Origin: Pegea sp. RAD2-039
Taxonomy: Eukaryota; Chordata; Thaliacea; Salpida; Salpidae
Direction of reading: 5' to 3'
Assembly: GCA_034620365.1 (NCBI GenBank)
Contig: JAQGEQ010000071.1
Span: 4,960,001-5,024,000 of the forward strand
Length of the DNA stretch: 64,000 nucleotides
Shown in pieces: positions 55,001 through 64,000 of the stretch (within the stretch, counting starts at the first letter, position 1; each line of letters opens with the position of its first letter). Position numbers and translations under genes: made by a program. Below the pieces are notes generated by a model. That model was given only the letters and a program-made list of their open reading frames with translations. It had not been told where the DNA came from and made no database searches.

Positions 55001-58000
55001 CATTTGACATTTACTTTAACAAAAACTACAAACTAAGCAAACATTTTAATTACAATTTATCTATTTAATTGAAGTTAATTACAATTACTAAGAACTAGTG
55101 AAATGTCTTACAAACAGTTAAAGTATTGAAAAAACAGGAACAAACTAACACAAGCAGTTAAAAAGTTTACTGACGACGCTGTGTTTGTAATTAACCTTTA
55201 TTTTTAGCGTCGTTTAATTACTTTACTGATAATGATGCAACGAAATAAGAATTACAAAATAAATTGTTATCGAATAAACTAAACATTTTCAAAAGATGTA
55301 ACTGAAAAAAGAACATTTTTTTCCACTTCAACAAGATCTTCTATGTCTGTAAGCACATTTTAGGGTGAGCAGGTTAAAAAAAGAAGACAAAGAAAGTAGA
55401 AAAGTTGCTTGATAATTGAGTTCAACATGCATTTGAGTTGTGCCAAACACATGATTAAATCTCTTCTGTTTTACTTACTGAGTCGGCGTTAGCTTATCAG
55501 CAGGCTCCTATACAAACAGCTCTTATGGATGGCCAGCTCTGTCTCTTTATCCTTTTTCATGGTTGAAAGTAGTTGTGAAAGTATGTTCACAAAAAATTGG
55601 AGTCTTTTTTTAAGAAGCCAGACTGATTCAGTTAATCTTCCTAGAGTCTCGTTCCAAGTAGCTATGAGCTGTTAGGCAGAAGCGCAATACCATGACGAGT
55701 ATTTAAAGGTTTTGCTTCGTTCAGAGACATCAGTAAGAGTTAAGCAAATAGGTGATCTTAAAAATACGTGATTGGTAATTTGCATAGAAAAACACAAAAA
55801 TCGTTGAAATGAAATCTTTTTGAGTATTGTACTTCAATGAATAGATTAGATAAAAATATTAAAAGCAACAAAGATTAATCTTCAAATATGTAACGACTTA
55901 ACATGATAACTGGAATCCATCTTCTTCTTTTGTGAAATCTACTTTTAACCAACTGATTAAACTAATTTTCATATAAAACCCATCAATCAATGAAAGACAA
56001 TATTTTCAATCTTTCAGAGGATTATTTTATAAAATTTTATAATTTTTTAACTGTTACATTCTTATATCAGCTTATTAGTGCTCCAAATACAATTAATAAT
56101 TTCTAATAAGTTTAAATTTATTTATTTTAGCAAATAGTGATTATATTGGAATCAGCAAGACTTTGGAATTTGCTCCTGGAATCAAAGAACAATCTTTCTA
56201 TGTGACAATATTGGATGATTTGGGAAATCCTTTTCTTGAAGGGGCAGAAAGCTTTGAGCTTTTATTACGAATGCCTATAAACGGGGTTCTTGGAGAACCA
56301 GAAAAAGTTCAAGTTATCATCAATGACAGCCACAGTGACTGTAAGTTGTTCGTTTAGAGAGATATTTTCACAATAAGTGTTCTTCAGTTTATCATAAAAC
56401 GACTTATAACAGCTTGTCCACTTTGCATTCATAACAAATCTAAGAATAACCTTTTTACTTTCAGTACCTGTGTTCCAATTCAGTGAAGCAGAAGTAGAAG
56501 TAAATGAAGCCGATGGGAATGTTAGTATCGCTATTATTCGTAATGGAGATCTTTCGCAACCAGCAACAGTCAGATGTTACACTCGTCAATCAAGTGCACA
56601 AGTTATGATGGACTTCAAGGAAAGGCCCAACACCAATCAATCAGTTATTCATTTCGAATCCGGTAAGACAGACACCGCAAATTACAAATTAGGTTTATTA
56701 GAAATTAAAGTAAAATAAGCTTACAATAAAGTTGTTTATTATAAGTTTTTTGTAGCAAATATTGTTTTAGAATTAGAAACCAAAATATAAGCGATAAAAA
56801 ATTCAAATTTTCAGATTTAATTTCTTTTTGTTTAATAATTTCTAACTTGATTTCAAAAATTAGTTTAAGAAGTTATTATTTTGAATCAAAATTCCTGTTT
56901 TCTACATTCTATTGGCTTATTAGTTGACCTTTCTATAAATGTCTTCAATTTTCTTTTGATAAGATATCGGCTGACTTTAATTACAATTTTGTTAAAAATA
57001 AACTACTAAAGTTTAGAAGACAATAGCTCTAAGTTATGTTTTCAATTTTTGTCATTAACCTCTTATCAGTAAAGTTTTTTACCTGCTAAACACCCAGAAT
57101 TTACTTAATGAAACAAATTTAGTATCGCTCCAATGGTTTGGTAACAGGTAATTGGATTTTTCACTCGCTAAATGCTCTGAGCTTACTCAACAGTCTAAGG
57201 ATTGAGTTGAGACATTTTTTTTCGAAATTATAAAAATCGCAAACATTTTAAAAGTGTTGAAAAAATTTCTATTTTTCAAATATCTGTAAATGTGTTTGAG
57301 TCATTTGTTTAGTAATGATTCAAATTTCAAGTAATAGCTTTATTTAAATTCTTTAAAACTTAATTTGATGGATCATAGTTGTCAGCTTTTCAACAAGTTT
57401 TGAAAAAAACATCCGAAACCTTAACAAAGTTGAAAGCTATAATTTTCAACTTCTAAGAACAAAATCTTTTATATTTCTAAACTTTACAATAAACTTGCTT
57501 TAACTCAAGTGTTATAAAGTGAAATCTATTTGCAAAGAAAATTTATTATGAATAAAATACCTTCTAAGACATTAAGAAACTTACAAAAGTTTTGGTATTA
57601 TTCAACACTTTTAATACTTTGCCTGCTCAGACTATTAGATTGTCAGTCTTGTTCTTCTTAATGACACGTCTGATACTGCCATTACTATATTAGCGTAAGA
57701 TCGACATAAAATAGTAGTCAGACTTTTATGTATGATCCAATAATGTTGAATCTTGTAAATAAAACAAAGAGTTTCTTCAGTCAGCTGAAATGAATTCAGT
57801 AAAGAAAGTTTAATAGGAAATTCGAATTTTATTATTAAATTGAAAGAAATTCATAAAATCGAAGTTGGCATCATTAGATTGAAAGTTTCATTTTTCTAGG
57901 TCAAAGCAAAGCTAACTGTACTGTGTCTTTGGAAGATGATTTCATCTATGAAAAACCCGAAAAATTTCGTTTAGTTCTTGGATCACCAATCAGTGAATCT

Positions 58001-61000
58001 GTAGGATCATCTTTACTCGGAAAGATCAAGGAAATCCTTGTTACAATTAAAGATGACGTTGACAGTAAGTTTCCTATTTATTGTTGTCTGGATGTCTGAA
58101 CGATATAGAAACGGAATAAAGTCTGAAACCACTTTTTTAGTTATCCGCAAATTAAGGAAATTAATTTGATTACTGCCGTTATACTAAACATCAATGCTTT
58201 CATCATTAAACAATGGACTGTGCCATTATAGCTTGGTTTCTTCGGTAGTCTACTCATAAACGAGCACTAGCTTTTATAAAAGTGTTTAGGTCGTAATTTT
58301 TTGCTCACAATTTCCTGGCAATCAGAGCATTAGACTTTTGGTTTCCTACTTTGAAACAGTTAAGAGTTTGCTAAGTTTGGATTAGACTCTTATCTAGCTG
58401 GTAAAAAGTATTATTATGTTTCATATTCAAATTTAAATTTATAAAAGTGATGAAATATTCTAAAAACTCTTAATAAATCGATTATTTCATTTATTTGAAA
58501 TAGAAAAAAACAATAACACAAACTTAATTTTGTGATTTTAATGTTACCATTTGTGTTTGTTTGAAGCACTTTTTGGATTTATCCTTAACTGTATTCATTG
58601 TTTTAGAGCCCATTATTGGATTTTCTAAAACCATCTACAACGTTTTGGAACCTAAAACTGAAGACGGCGTGTCTAAAGTTCGAGTTTCCGTTAAACGTAG
58701 TGGAGATAGTAGCAAAGAATCAATCATTCGACTTTACACTAAAGATGGAAACGCTGAATCTGGGAAAGATTACAATCCAGTTAGCAAACGTAAGCAGTAT
58801 TCATTTAAATATTGAAACAGTATTTAGAATCGACTTTTTACTTTGTAAATACATTTTGATAAAATTTCAAGTAATTTTAATAAACTAGTTGGTCACAGCT
58901 ACAATTTACTTTGGCTGAAATTGTTCAAGTTATATACTCTAATGTCTTGAGCTAAAAGCCTTTATTATCTTTATTTTAGTTGTTCGGTTATTGAATGTAA
59001 AACACTTAAACTGAAAAATTTAAACTTCATTGAGTCGGTGCATTTTGAATATTTAAAAAATTAAAAATTGAACTATTTAAAATTAAAAAAAGAATATTGA
59101 TAATAAATTATGAGTTTTAAATATTTAATAAAAATTACCTGATATGGATATCTTGAATCTATATATTTTTTATCTAATATCTTATATATTATTAGATATT
59201 TGTTAAAAATAATAAAGTGTCAAAATTAATATCAATAAATTGAATTTTAATCATTTTAAAACATATTATTTTATTAGATACTTTTAAAATATTTAAATAA
59301 AGTTAAGATATTATATAATATGAATCCTTAAATTCTTTATAGTTGACAAAAACTTATTGTTTATTGGGTAGAAATACCCGAAAGATGTAAGATTGAATTT
59401 TTTTATGGGTTTTTCTAAATTGTTTTCAACTTTCTAATCAGCTAGTCATGAAATTTGATATGTCTTGAATATTGCAGAACTAACTTTCTTGAAAGGAGAG
59501 ACTGATAAAGTTGTTGAGGTTGAAATACTGCATGACAAAGAAAGAGAAATTCGAGAGTCATTTACAGTGAGATTGGAAGACGATGAAAATCTGGTGGCCG
59601 AAATCAAGGTGCTTATGTACTACTAGTTGTTAAACCCTTCTTTGTTGTATTGTGCTAGTTTAACCTTAACATGATTTGATTAAACATATCTTTTTTTTCC
59701 TTTCTGGCCTCAACATCTTTAAGTATAGAGTAATCAAATCCCTGACAAAATTTATCTTTATTTATTTACACAATAGATGATACTTACTGACAAGCAGTAG
59801 ACAGAAAATGATCTACTTTGTTTATATTTTGAAGAATGACCGAGCGATAATTTACATAAATCAGAAGATATTGGCAGACGTAACATTCCCATCAAATCCG
59901 ACAGTAATATCGCTTCGAGATTACGATGATATGGCAACCGCTCCTAATCACCCTCCACCTGGTTATCCAGTCATATGTGTCTCGGTAAGTGGAGCTTTAA
60001 CCTAATTCAATTTTGTCAGATAAGATTTAATATAAATTATAAGGATTATTACAAAATGAATTGATTGAAGCTACAAATTCGATAATCCAATTTCTAGCAG
60101 TCTTTGATTCAAATTATTTTTAAAAGAAAGATTTAATATGAATGATATTAACAAATTGTATTTTCTTATAGTCTTGTAATCCAAAACACGCCAATTACGA
60201 TAAAGTTTCTTCAATTTGTGGAAGTGAAGAAATTAATGACACAGCGACTGAATTCAGGTAGTTGATCAGTCTTTTAATTGTTACTTTAGAACTGTATTAA
60301 CCTGACAGAAATTATCTAAGATATTTACCATTTTTTGCAATTTACTTTTTAGGTGGTTGGTTGCCGCGCCTAGTAGTGATGACGGTGTTACAAACCCACT
60401 TAAAGAGGTTTCACAGAACACATTTTTCACGGACACAAACATGATCACCTTGGATAGCATCTACTTTAAACAAGGAAGCCGAATATCTTGTGTCGCACGA
60501 GCCGTGAACAATGATGGTGAAGCCGGTTTGGAATCAACATCAGATCCAATCACAGGTTCTACTTTTATAATTTTACCTAAAATTAGATAAAAATAAGAAA
60601 ATTTGGCTTTCAGTTAGTAAAACCGAGGCAGTTTGTCAATCCCGAATACCAGGATCAGTTGGAGCTGAACCTTTCTCAGCACATATTCGTTATACTGGAG
60701 CTGATGATAAGAATCATCAAAATCTTGTCAAGATCACAGTTTCGATGCCTCACGTAGATGGAATGCTACCAGTAATTAGTACTCGTCAATTGAGTAACTT
60801 TGAAATCACTTTAAGTCGTGATGGCACAAGAGTAGGAAACCACAGGTGCTCTTGAAACAAATAACAATTCAGCTTCAGTAATAATTTATTTGGTTTTTTA
60901 ATTAAAAGATGTTCAAATATAATTAATTTTGATGAGCTGAAGACTAAATTTGGATTCTTGAACAATGGAACCCGTGATCCAAACACAATCGGAGAAACTT

Positions 61001-63619
61001 TCAGATATCAGTATGACTCAAACTTGAGAGGTTCAAGAACTCTACAATTCTACAGGTCCGTTTCAACAAGTCTAAATGATTCTGTAAACATTTGTTTAAA
61101 TGATTTGCTAATCTTCTGCCAGAAACCTGAAACACGAAGCTTGCATGTGGGAGTTTACTTCCTATTACGACATGACTGAACTGATTCAGGAATGCGGAGG
61201 TAGTGTTGGAACTGACGGTCAAGTAAGCATCATTTACTTCATAACATCGTCGAAAAATTAATATTTTTAGGATCCAGAGATAAATTAGATATTTTTAGGT
61301 TCTGGATCTTGTTCAATCTTATGTATCTTTGCGCATACCTCTCTATGTTTCTTACATTTATCACTCGCCAGTTGGTACTGGTTGGCAACATTATGATCAA
61401 CAAACTGAATTGAGGATGACATTTGTGTATGATACGGCAATTTTATGGGATCAAGGAATCGGTACTCCTCCTGAAGCTGAGCTACAAGGTTTATTTCACA
61501 AAAACTTTCATAGATAAATTAAATCATAAATTTTTTCATCGGTGATTGTTAAAGTAAACTTTTCAAGTGCCAAATAAAAGGGTTGAATAATAAAATTACT
61601 TCAAAAAAAACGTTTTTAAGTCAGACAAGCTTAATTGGATATTTAATTATGCTCTGCTTAATTTTTTAATCTTAACCTGCACCGATTAAGCAGTCTGTAA
61701 AAAACTGATTAACTTTTTCCGGCTGTATCATCTCTTCTGCATTGTTCGTTTTTTTTCAGGTCATTTGTATCTGTCAAGTATGCGAATCCGAGAAGACGGA
61801 AGACTTGTTGTTAACTTCAGAACAAAGGCAAGATTCCACGGCTTGTTTGTTTCTGAACATCCTGGAACAGATGTAAAAGCGATGGTGATGAGTTCCTCAC
61901 ACTCAGAGTTAACGATGACTTTAAACCTTGTCCGGAGTGCTGATACATATAACAATCCTGAACAAAAGTGGACATTTGTGTCAGACTACGCTATACGTGA
62001 TTATTCTGGTACCTACACTATCAAGTTGATCCCTTGTACAACTCCAGCTCATGTAAAGTTCACTCCAAATGTTGTTTGTAATCCAAGAGACCCACTTAGT
62101 TTTGAGATACCTATTAGGTTTCAACAGGTAATTGTTTGTTAAAATCTCGTTTTAAAGCTTTTTTCGGACTCAAGTTTCTTGTTTTAAGCTTTTAGTAATT
62201 CGAAAATAGTTTAAGGTCGATTAAAAAGAATTTGATTGGCTGATTAAATTTGAAATAACTCTGATCATCATTTAAAACTTTTTGTTTTCTACAAACTCTA
62301 AGATTTATTGAGACATAAAACCTTAAAAATGACATAAAAAATAATTGTAGTTATAAACATTTCATCGTTCTACAAGTTGGTTGTGGAAATGAAACTCTTT
62401 TTTATTTGCTACAAATATTGAAACTGAATTTTGCTAAAACTAATTTTCTTTCACTCAAAGGTCAGTGATCCAGTTGCTGCACACTTTAGTCTCAACACCA
62501 ACTTTTATCTACTAAGCAAGAAGTCCCTGTATATGTCAGATGGTTCAATGGGATTTGCTGAAGATAGTGATGCCGCTTTTGTAGAAGGTTTGATTTGAAA
62601 ATTATTTTAGTTCTACTAATAAAATCTCCTCAATTATAGGTGCTGAAATATTCGGTCGAGTTGTAGTAGATCCAGTTCACAACCTCGGTAGCTCGTTTGA
62701 TGCTAGTATTGAGAAAGTGTTTGTGTGTAGTGGCCATGATGGTTATGTCCCTAAATATGACCCAGAAAATGGAGAGTATGGGTGTTTAGCGGACACTTCA
62801 ACACTTCGTCATCAGTTTAAAGTCTTGGTAAGATTTAAACTTTCAAATTAAAAATGATGGAAAAAACTTTAATGAATCATTTTTAGGATAAAGAGCAGCC
62901 TGACACTCAGGATGTTGCTGCTGACTCTGTTAAGTTCAAAGCAAAACTTGCTTTAGATGATCCAGAAGCTTTTTCTCTTCGACAACAATCTGGAACCGAT
63001 GGCTTCCGTATGGATTCAGCTCCTTTATTCACAGTACGTTTAAACATTTTAAAAGTAACACAAGAGAAACCCTTGAACAACTTTATTGAAGGTAACAGCA
63101 GGCAGGGAATGGTATTTGCATACAATCTACACTGTTCGTGCCCTCGACAACCAGCGTATCAGAAGATCGATTGTACATCATGCTTTAAGACCAACCAATC
63201 ATCATTCCCTTCACAAACGCGAGTCGGACCAAGAACTTTCTGAATCAATTGGAGAAGAGCATAATCGTGGCACTCAAATGATGCATGTGAAATTAGTTCG
63301 CAAAGAGTCCAAAATGAGAATTAGTGGATACGGTGATGAAGAAGATGATCTTGTGAGCAGTGATGTTGGAAATAAATCCAGTTTCAACATCATACTTCCA
63401 GTAGTGCTTGGAGTTTTAGTTTTAATTGTTGGAAGCAGTGTTGCCATTTTTATTCTTCGTAAAAGTCGACAAACAGATACTGAATATATTGCTGGCAGAA
63501 AAGAAAAAGTTGAAAAGTATACTTCGAAAAATAAGCCCAAGGAAGTGAAAACTAGTATATCTAGCGCTGGCAGGACCAGTAGTAGTGGTTATAGTAGCTC
63601 CGACGGATCCGAAGTCTGA
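33277..63619 (+). CDS. FREM2: FREM2-like gene B, complete, 43 coding exons, 3106 residues
   Basis: Fraser-complex matrix protein with signal peptide, N-terminal region, 12 CSPG/NG2 repeats (about residues 250-1688), five Calx-beta domains (about 1689-2335), conserved C-terminal ectodomain, transmembrane helix (3031-3053) and tail ending DGSEV. FRAS1 shares the repeats but has N-terminal VWC and furin-like modules, absent here; FREM1 and FREM3 have fewer Calx-beta domains, so FREM2 fits best. Exons: 33277-34023, 34078-34518, 34759-34955, 35174-35264, 35391-35651, 35937-36110, 36190-36337, 36958-37133, 37523-37733, 37932-38176, 38228-38885, 39191-39357, 40266-40529, 42902-43073, 44355-44522, 44618-44758, 45217-45423, 45950-46456, 47709-47798, 50379-50525, 50631-50749, 50814-50925, 51127-51252, 53484-53568, 53631-53794, 53842-53991, 56131-56340, 56465-56662, 57900-58064, 58607-58789, 59478-59608, 59835-59984, 60172-60257, 60353-60555, 60614-60845, 60909-61055, 61123-61222, 61299-61488, 61760-62127, 62461-62587, 62640-62827, 62887-63033, 63092-63619. 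Summed length is 9321 nt, a multiple of three, with no internal stop. Confidence 0.93.
34078..40529 (+). CDS. FREM2: Gene B exons 2-13: CSPG/NG2 repeats 1-8 and start of 9
   Basis: Each repeat can be followed by its linker: [88 protein letters not shown] and [11 protein letters not shown]. Each then has a D-x-D-x-x-D stretch (such as ATDTDTND) and a YxHxGSExTSDxF-like strand. Repeat borders fall inside exons. The donor at 38177 (GTCATA) is weak, but skipping this 51-bp intron would bring a stop, and splicing restores [14 protein letters not shown]. Introns 34519-34758, 35652-35936, 36338-36957, 37134-37522, 38886-39190 and 39358-40265 hold no gene. Confidence 0.9.
40530..42901 (+). other. 2.4-kb intron of gene B, no gene seen
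   Basis: Intron 13, between CSPG repeat 9 halves. It is AT-rich, with no coding-like open frame on either strand and no recognised repeat. Confidence 0.6.
42902..47798 (+). CDS. FREM2: Gene B exons 14-19: CSPG/NG2 repeats 9 (end) to 12
   Basis: Six exons (42902-43073, 44355-44522, 44618-44758, 45217-45423, 45950-46456, 47709-47798) joined in phase 1. They carry [77 protein letters not shown] and [16 protein letters not shown]. Exons 15-19 are the counterparts of the first five gene A exons. Introns 43074-44354, 44759-45216, 45424-45949 and 46457-47708 contain no recognisable gene. Confidence 0.9.
43074..44354 (+). other. 1.3-kb intron of gene B, no gene seen
   Basis: AT-rich sequence between exons 14 and 15; only short open frames and no recognisable element. 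Confidence 0.6.
45214..45444 (+). repeat. Identity tract 1, gene B copy
   Basis: Partner of 1732-1962; one mismatch in 231 bp. Introns on both sides differ from gene A (downstream intron 526 bp here, 834 bp there). Confidence 0.9.
45929..46322 (+). repeat. Identity tract 2, gene B copy
   Basis: Partner of 2755-3148; three mismatches. The end lies within exon 18, after FKFTKN. Confidence 0.9.
46457..47708 (+). other. 1.25-kb intron of gene B, no gene seen
   Basis: The gene A counterpart (3280-3587) is 308 bp and not similar. Nothing recognisable was found. Confidence 0.6.
47799..50378 (+). other. 2.6-kb intron of gene B containing an unexplained open frame
   Basis: Counterpart of the 4.75-kb gene A intron but without visible similarity to it. 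It contains an 85-codon open frame at 48617-48874 (listed separately). The rest is AT-rich and featureless. Confidence 0.6.
48617..48874 (+). other. Unexplained 85-codon open frame inside a gene B intron
   Basis: Directly after an acceptor-like ATTTAG, an open frame of 85 codons without a start Met reads [18 protein letters not shown], then [17 protein letters not shown] and [21 protein letters not shown] in part, ending TGA at 48872-48874. The composition is more coding-like than the flanks, with two cysteines and one N-glycosylation motif (NST). It does not fit the phase-1 reading of the surrounding exons, which would meet a stop after eight codons, and no FREM2 sequence is missing here. 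It could be an exon fragment of an unrelated gene or chance; I do not recognise the family. Confidence 0.35.
50379..50925 (+). CDS. FREM2: Gene B exons 20-22: Calx-beta domain 1
   Basis: Exons 50379-50525, 50631-50749 and 50814-50925 encode [41 protein letters not shown] and [14 protein letters not shown], ending with the phase-1 donor after DQED. The [11 protein letters not shown] motif is strongly conserved in FRAS1/FREM2 proteins. Lengths equal those in gene A. Confidence 0.92.
51127..53794 (+). CDS. FREM2: Gene B exons 23-25: Calx-beta domain 2
   Basis: Exons 51127-51252, 53484-53568 and 53631-53794: [48 protein letters not shown] and [17 protein letters not shown] with an intact acidic loop. 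The intron between the last two is only 62 bp, against 606 bp in gene A. The third exon lies in identity tract 3. Confidence 0.92.
51253..53483 (+). other. 2.2-kb intron of gene B with a hairpin
   Basis: It contains a perfect 9-bp hairpin at 52992-53012 (AACTTGTTT, loop TAC, AAACAAGTT) followed by a less AT-rich stretch to about 53080 with a weak tRNA A-box-like TGGTGGTCTAGG. No B box follows, so no tRNA is called; a decayed SINE is possible. The rest is AT-rich without genes. Confidence 0.5.
53618..54018 (+). repeat. Identity tract 3, gene B copy
   Basis: Partner of 11088-11486; includes the complete 47-bp intron 53795-53841. Confidence 0.9.
53842..56340 (+). CDS. FREM2: Gene B exons 26-27: Calx-beta domain 3
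   Basis: Exons 53842-53991 ([18 protein letters not shown]) and 56131-56340 ([20 protein letters not shown]). The first follows a 47-bp intron that is almost identical to that of gene A. The second is diverged from gene A. Intron 53992-56130 is described separately. Confidence 0.92.
53992..56130 (+). other. 2.1-kb intron of gene B with a compositional island
   Basis: Mostly AT-rich, but about 55430-55750 is clearly richer in G and C than its surroundings (GAGTCGGCGTTAGC, GGATGGCCAGCTCTGTC). No open frame of note on the plus strand. It may be an old mobile-element fragment or a regulatory element; the gene A intron (11462-12710) shows no similar piece. Confidence 0.4.
56454..56705 (+). repeat. 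Identity tract 4, gene B copy
   Basis: Partner of 12991-13242; four mismatches, of which three are in the intron part. Confidence 0.9.
56465..58064 (+). CDS. FREM2: Gene B exons 28-29: Calx-beta domain 4
   Basis: Exons 56465-56662 ([19 protein letters not shown]) and 57900-58064 ([20 protein letters not shown], acidic loop). The first is in identity tract 4; the second is diverged. Intron 56663-57899 shows no gene. Confidence 0.92.
58607..59984 (+). CDS. FREM2: Gene B exons 30-32: Calx-beta domain 5 and linker
   Basis: Exons 58607-58789 ([36 protein letters not shown]), 59478-59608 ([19 protein letters not shown]) and 59835-59984 (ending PGYPVICVS). The acidic loop is degenerate (HDKEREIRE), as in gene A. 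Introns 58065-58606 and 58790-59477 are non-coding; the second is extremely AT-rich around 59040-59340. Confidence 0.9.
60172..63033 (+). CDS. FREM2: Gene B exons 33-42: conserved FREM C-terminal ectodomain
   Basis: Ten compact exons (60172-60257, 60353-60555, 60614-60845, 60909-61055, 61123-61222, 61299-61488, 61760-62127, 62461-62587, 62640-62827, 62887-63033). Key stretches: [89 protein letters not shown] and [19 protein letters not shown]. Conserved cysteines (IPCTTP, VVCNPRD, VFVCSG, YGCLAD) suggest disulphides. Introns here are short (52-333 bp) compared with gene A. Confidence 0.92.
60348..60847 (+). repeat. Identity tract 5, gene B copy
   Basis: Partner of 18090-18589; two mismatches in 500 bp, includes the complete intron 60556-60613. 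Confidence 0.95.
61780..62099 (+). repeat. Identity tract 6, gene B copy
   Basis: Partner of 20199-20518; no mismatch in 320 bp. Confidence 0.95.
63092..63619 (+). CDS. FREM2: Gene B exon 43: furin-type site, transmembrane helix, PDZ-ligand-like tail
   Basis: The exon begins [20 protein letters not shown] after a 58-bp intron, so 175 residues are encoded here. RIRR followed by S (about 63155-63166, residues 2953-2956) fits the furin consensus RxRR. A 23-residue helix (63389-63457: [14 protein letters not shown]...) is followed by RKSRQ. The tail is serine- and lysine-rich and ends SSSDGSEV before TGA at 63617-63619; its S-E-V end fits a class I PDZ ligand. Ectodomain shedding and GRIP1 binding are known for vertebrate FRAS1/FREM2; they are inferred here. 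Confidence 0.9.
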   Translation, partial: VTAGREWYLHTIYTVRALDNQRIRRSIVHHALRPTNHHSLHKRESDQELSESIGEEHNRGTQMMHVKLVRKESKMRISGYGDEEDDLVSSDVGNKSSFNIILPVVLGVLVLIVGSSVAIFILRKSRQTDTEYIAGRKEKVEKYTSKNKPKEVKTSISSAGRTSSSGYSSSDGSEV

Positions 63620-63972
63620 TTTTAAACCTATTTTTTAAACCATTCGCAAATATATTTTACTTTATTGATAAAAAGAAAGTTTTAAAAAAGGTTTTTAGTG
63701 TTACCAAACGCTTTTTCTAAATACTTTTTATTGAATTTGTTTATTTGGTATTGCGTCGTCTTCATGCTGACATGCCTTATAATATTGCTATCTATTGCAG
63801 TATTGATTGAAAAGGACACAATGTTTTGTATAAATCGAAATAACGTTTTTGCATGGCAATTTTTAATTAATTTTTTCTGACTTTTTGATATACTGTAGGT
63901 ATTTTATTTCAGCATATAACATAGCTGTCATAATTTTCTAGGTCTTTTGCTCACTAAAATGATGTATGACTT

Positions 63973-63978
63973 AATAAA
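63973..63978 (+). terminator. Candidate poly(A) signal of gene B
   Basis: AATAAA about 355 bp after the gene B stop codon; the window ends soon after, so the downstream element cannot be judged. Confidence 0.35.
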
Positions 63979-64000
63979 CTAATTTCAAGTATTTTCAAAT

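Overview
The window is AT-rich animal genomic DNA (about 70% A+T by eye, not counted). Many short exons are separated by introns of 47 bp to about 4.7 kb with ordinary GT...AG junctions. All recognisable protein-coding sequence belongs to one family: FREM2-type Fraser-complex extracellular matrix proteins (CSPG/NG2 repeats, Calx-beta domains, transmembrane C-terminus). This family is known from animals. I cannot name the species; AT content and compact introns fit several invertebrate groups.

Layout: (1) 1-23138, gene A, plus strand, the 3' part (29 exons) of a FREM2-like gene entering from beyond the left edge: CSPG repeats 10-12, five Calx-beta domains, the conserved C-terminal region, a transmembrane helix and a tail ending DGSEV. 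(2) About 23.1-33.2 kb, intergenic, no convincing gene, with candidate TATA elements near its right end. (3) 33277-63619, gene B, plus strand, apparently complete: 43 exons joining in a consistent frame, 9321 nt, 3106 residues, with signal peptide, N-terminal region, 12 CSPG repeats, 5 Calx-beta domains, C-terminal region, RIRR processing site, transmembrane helix and DGSEV end. This is the FREM2 architecture (human FREM2 is of similar length, about 3.2 thousand residues). The two genes are head-to-tail paralogues with the same exon phases from gene B exon 15 onward.

The most interesting signal is a mosaic of similarity between them. Most exons are clearly diverged and introns are unalignable and of different length, but six blocks (about 2.1 kb in total) are 98-100% identical, including silent sites and two whole introns. 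One 320-bp block has no mismatch. This looks like repeated ectopic gene conversion, or an assembly artefact that read data could exclude. Gene A also carries one apparent single-base deletion in its exon matching gene B exon 41, which would remove the transmembrane anchor, although every other exon and splice site seen is intact.

The proteins would act at the epithelial cell surface and basement membrane. FRAS1/FREM2 proteins of vertebrates are anchored by a C-terminal helix, shed by furin-type proteases and sorted by the PDZ protein GRIP1; the sequence shows the helix, basic sites and PDZ-ligand-like ends needed for this. No RNA gene, CRISPR array or intact mobile element was recognised.
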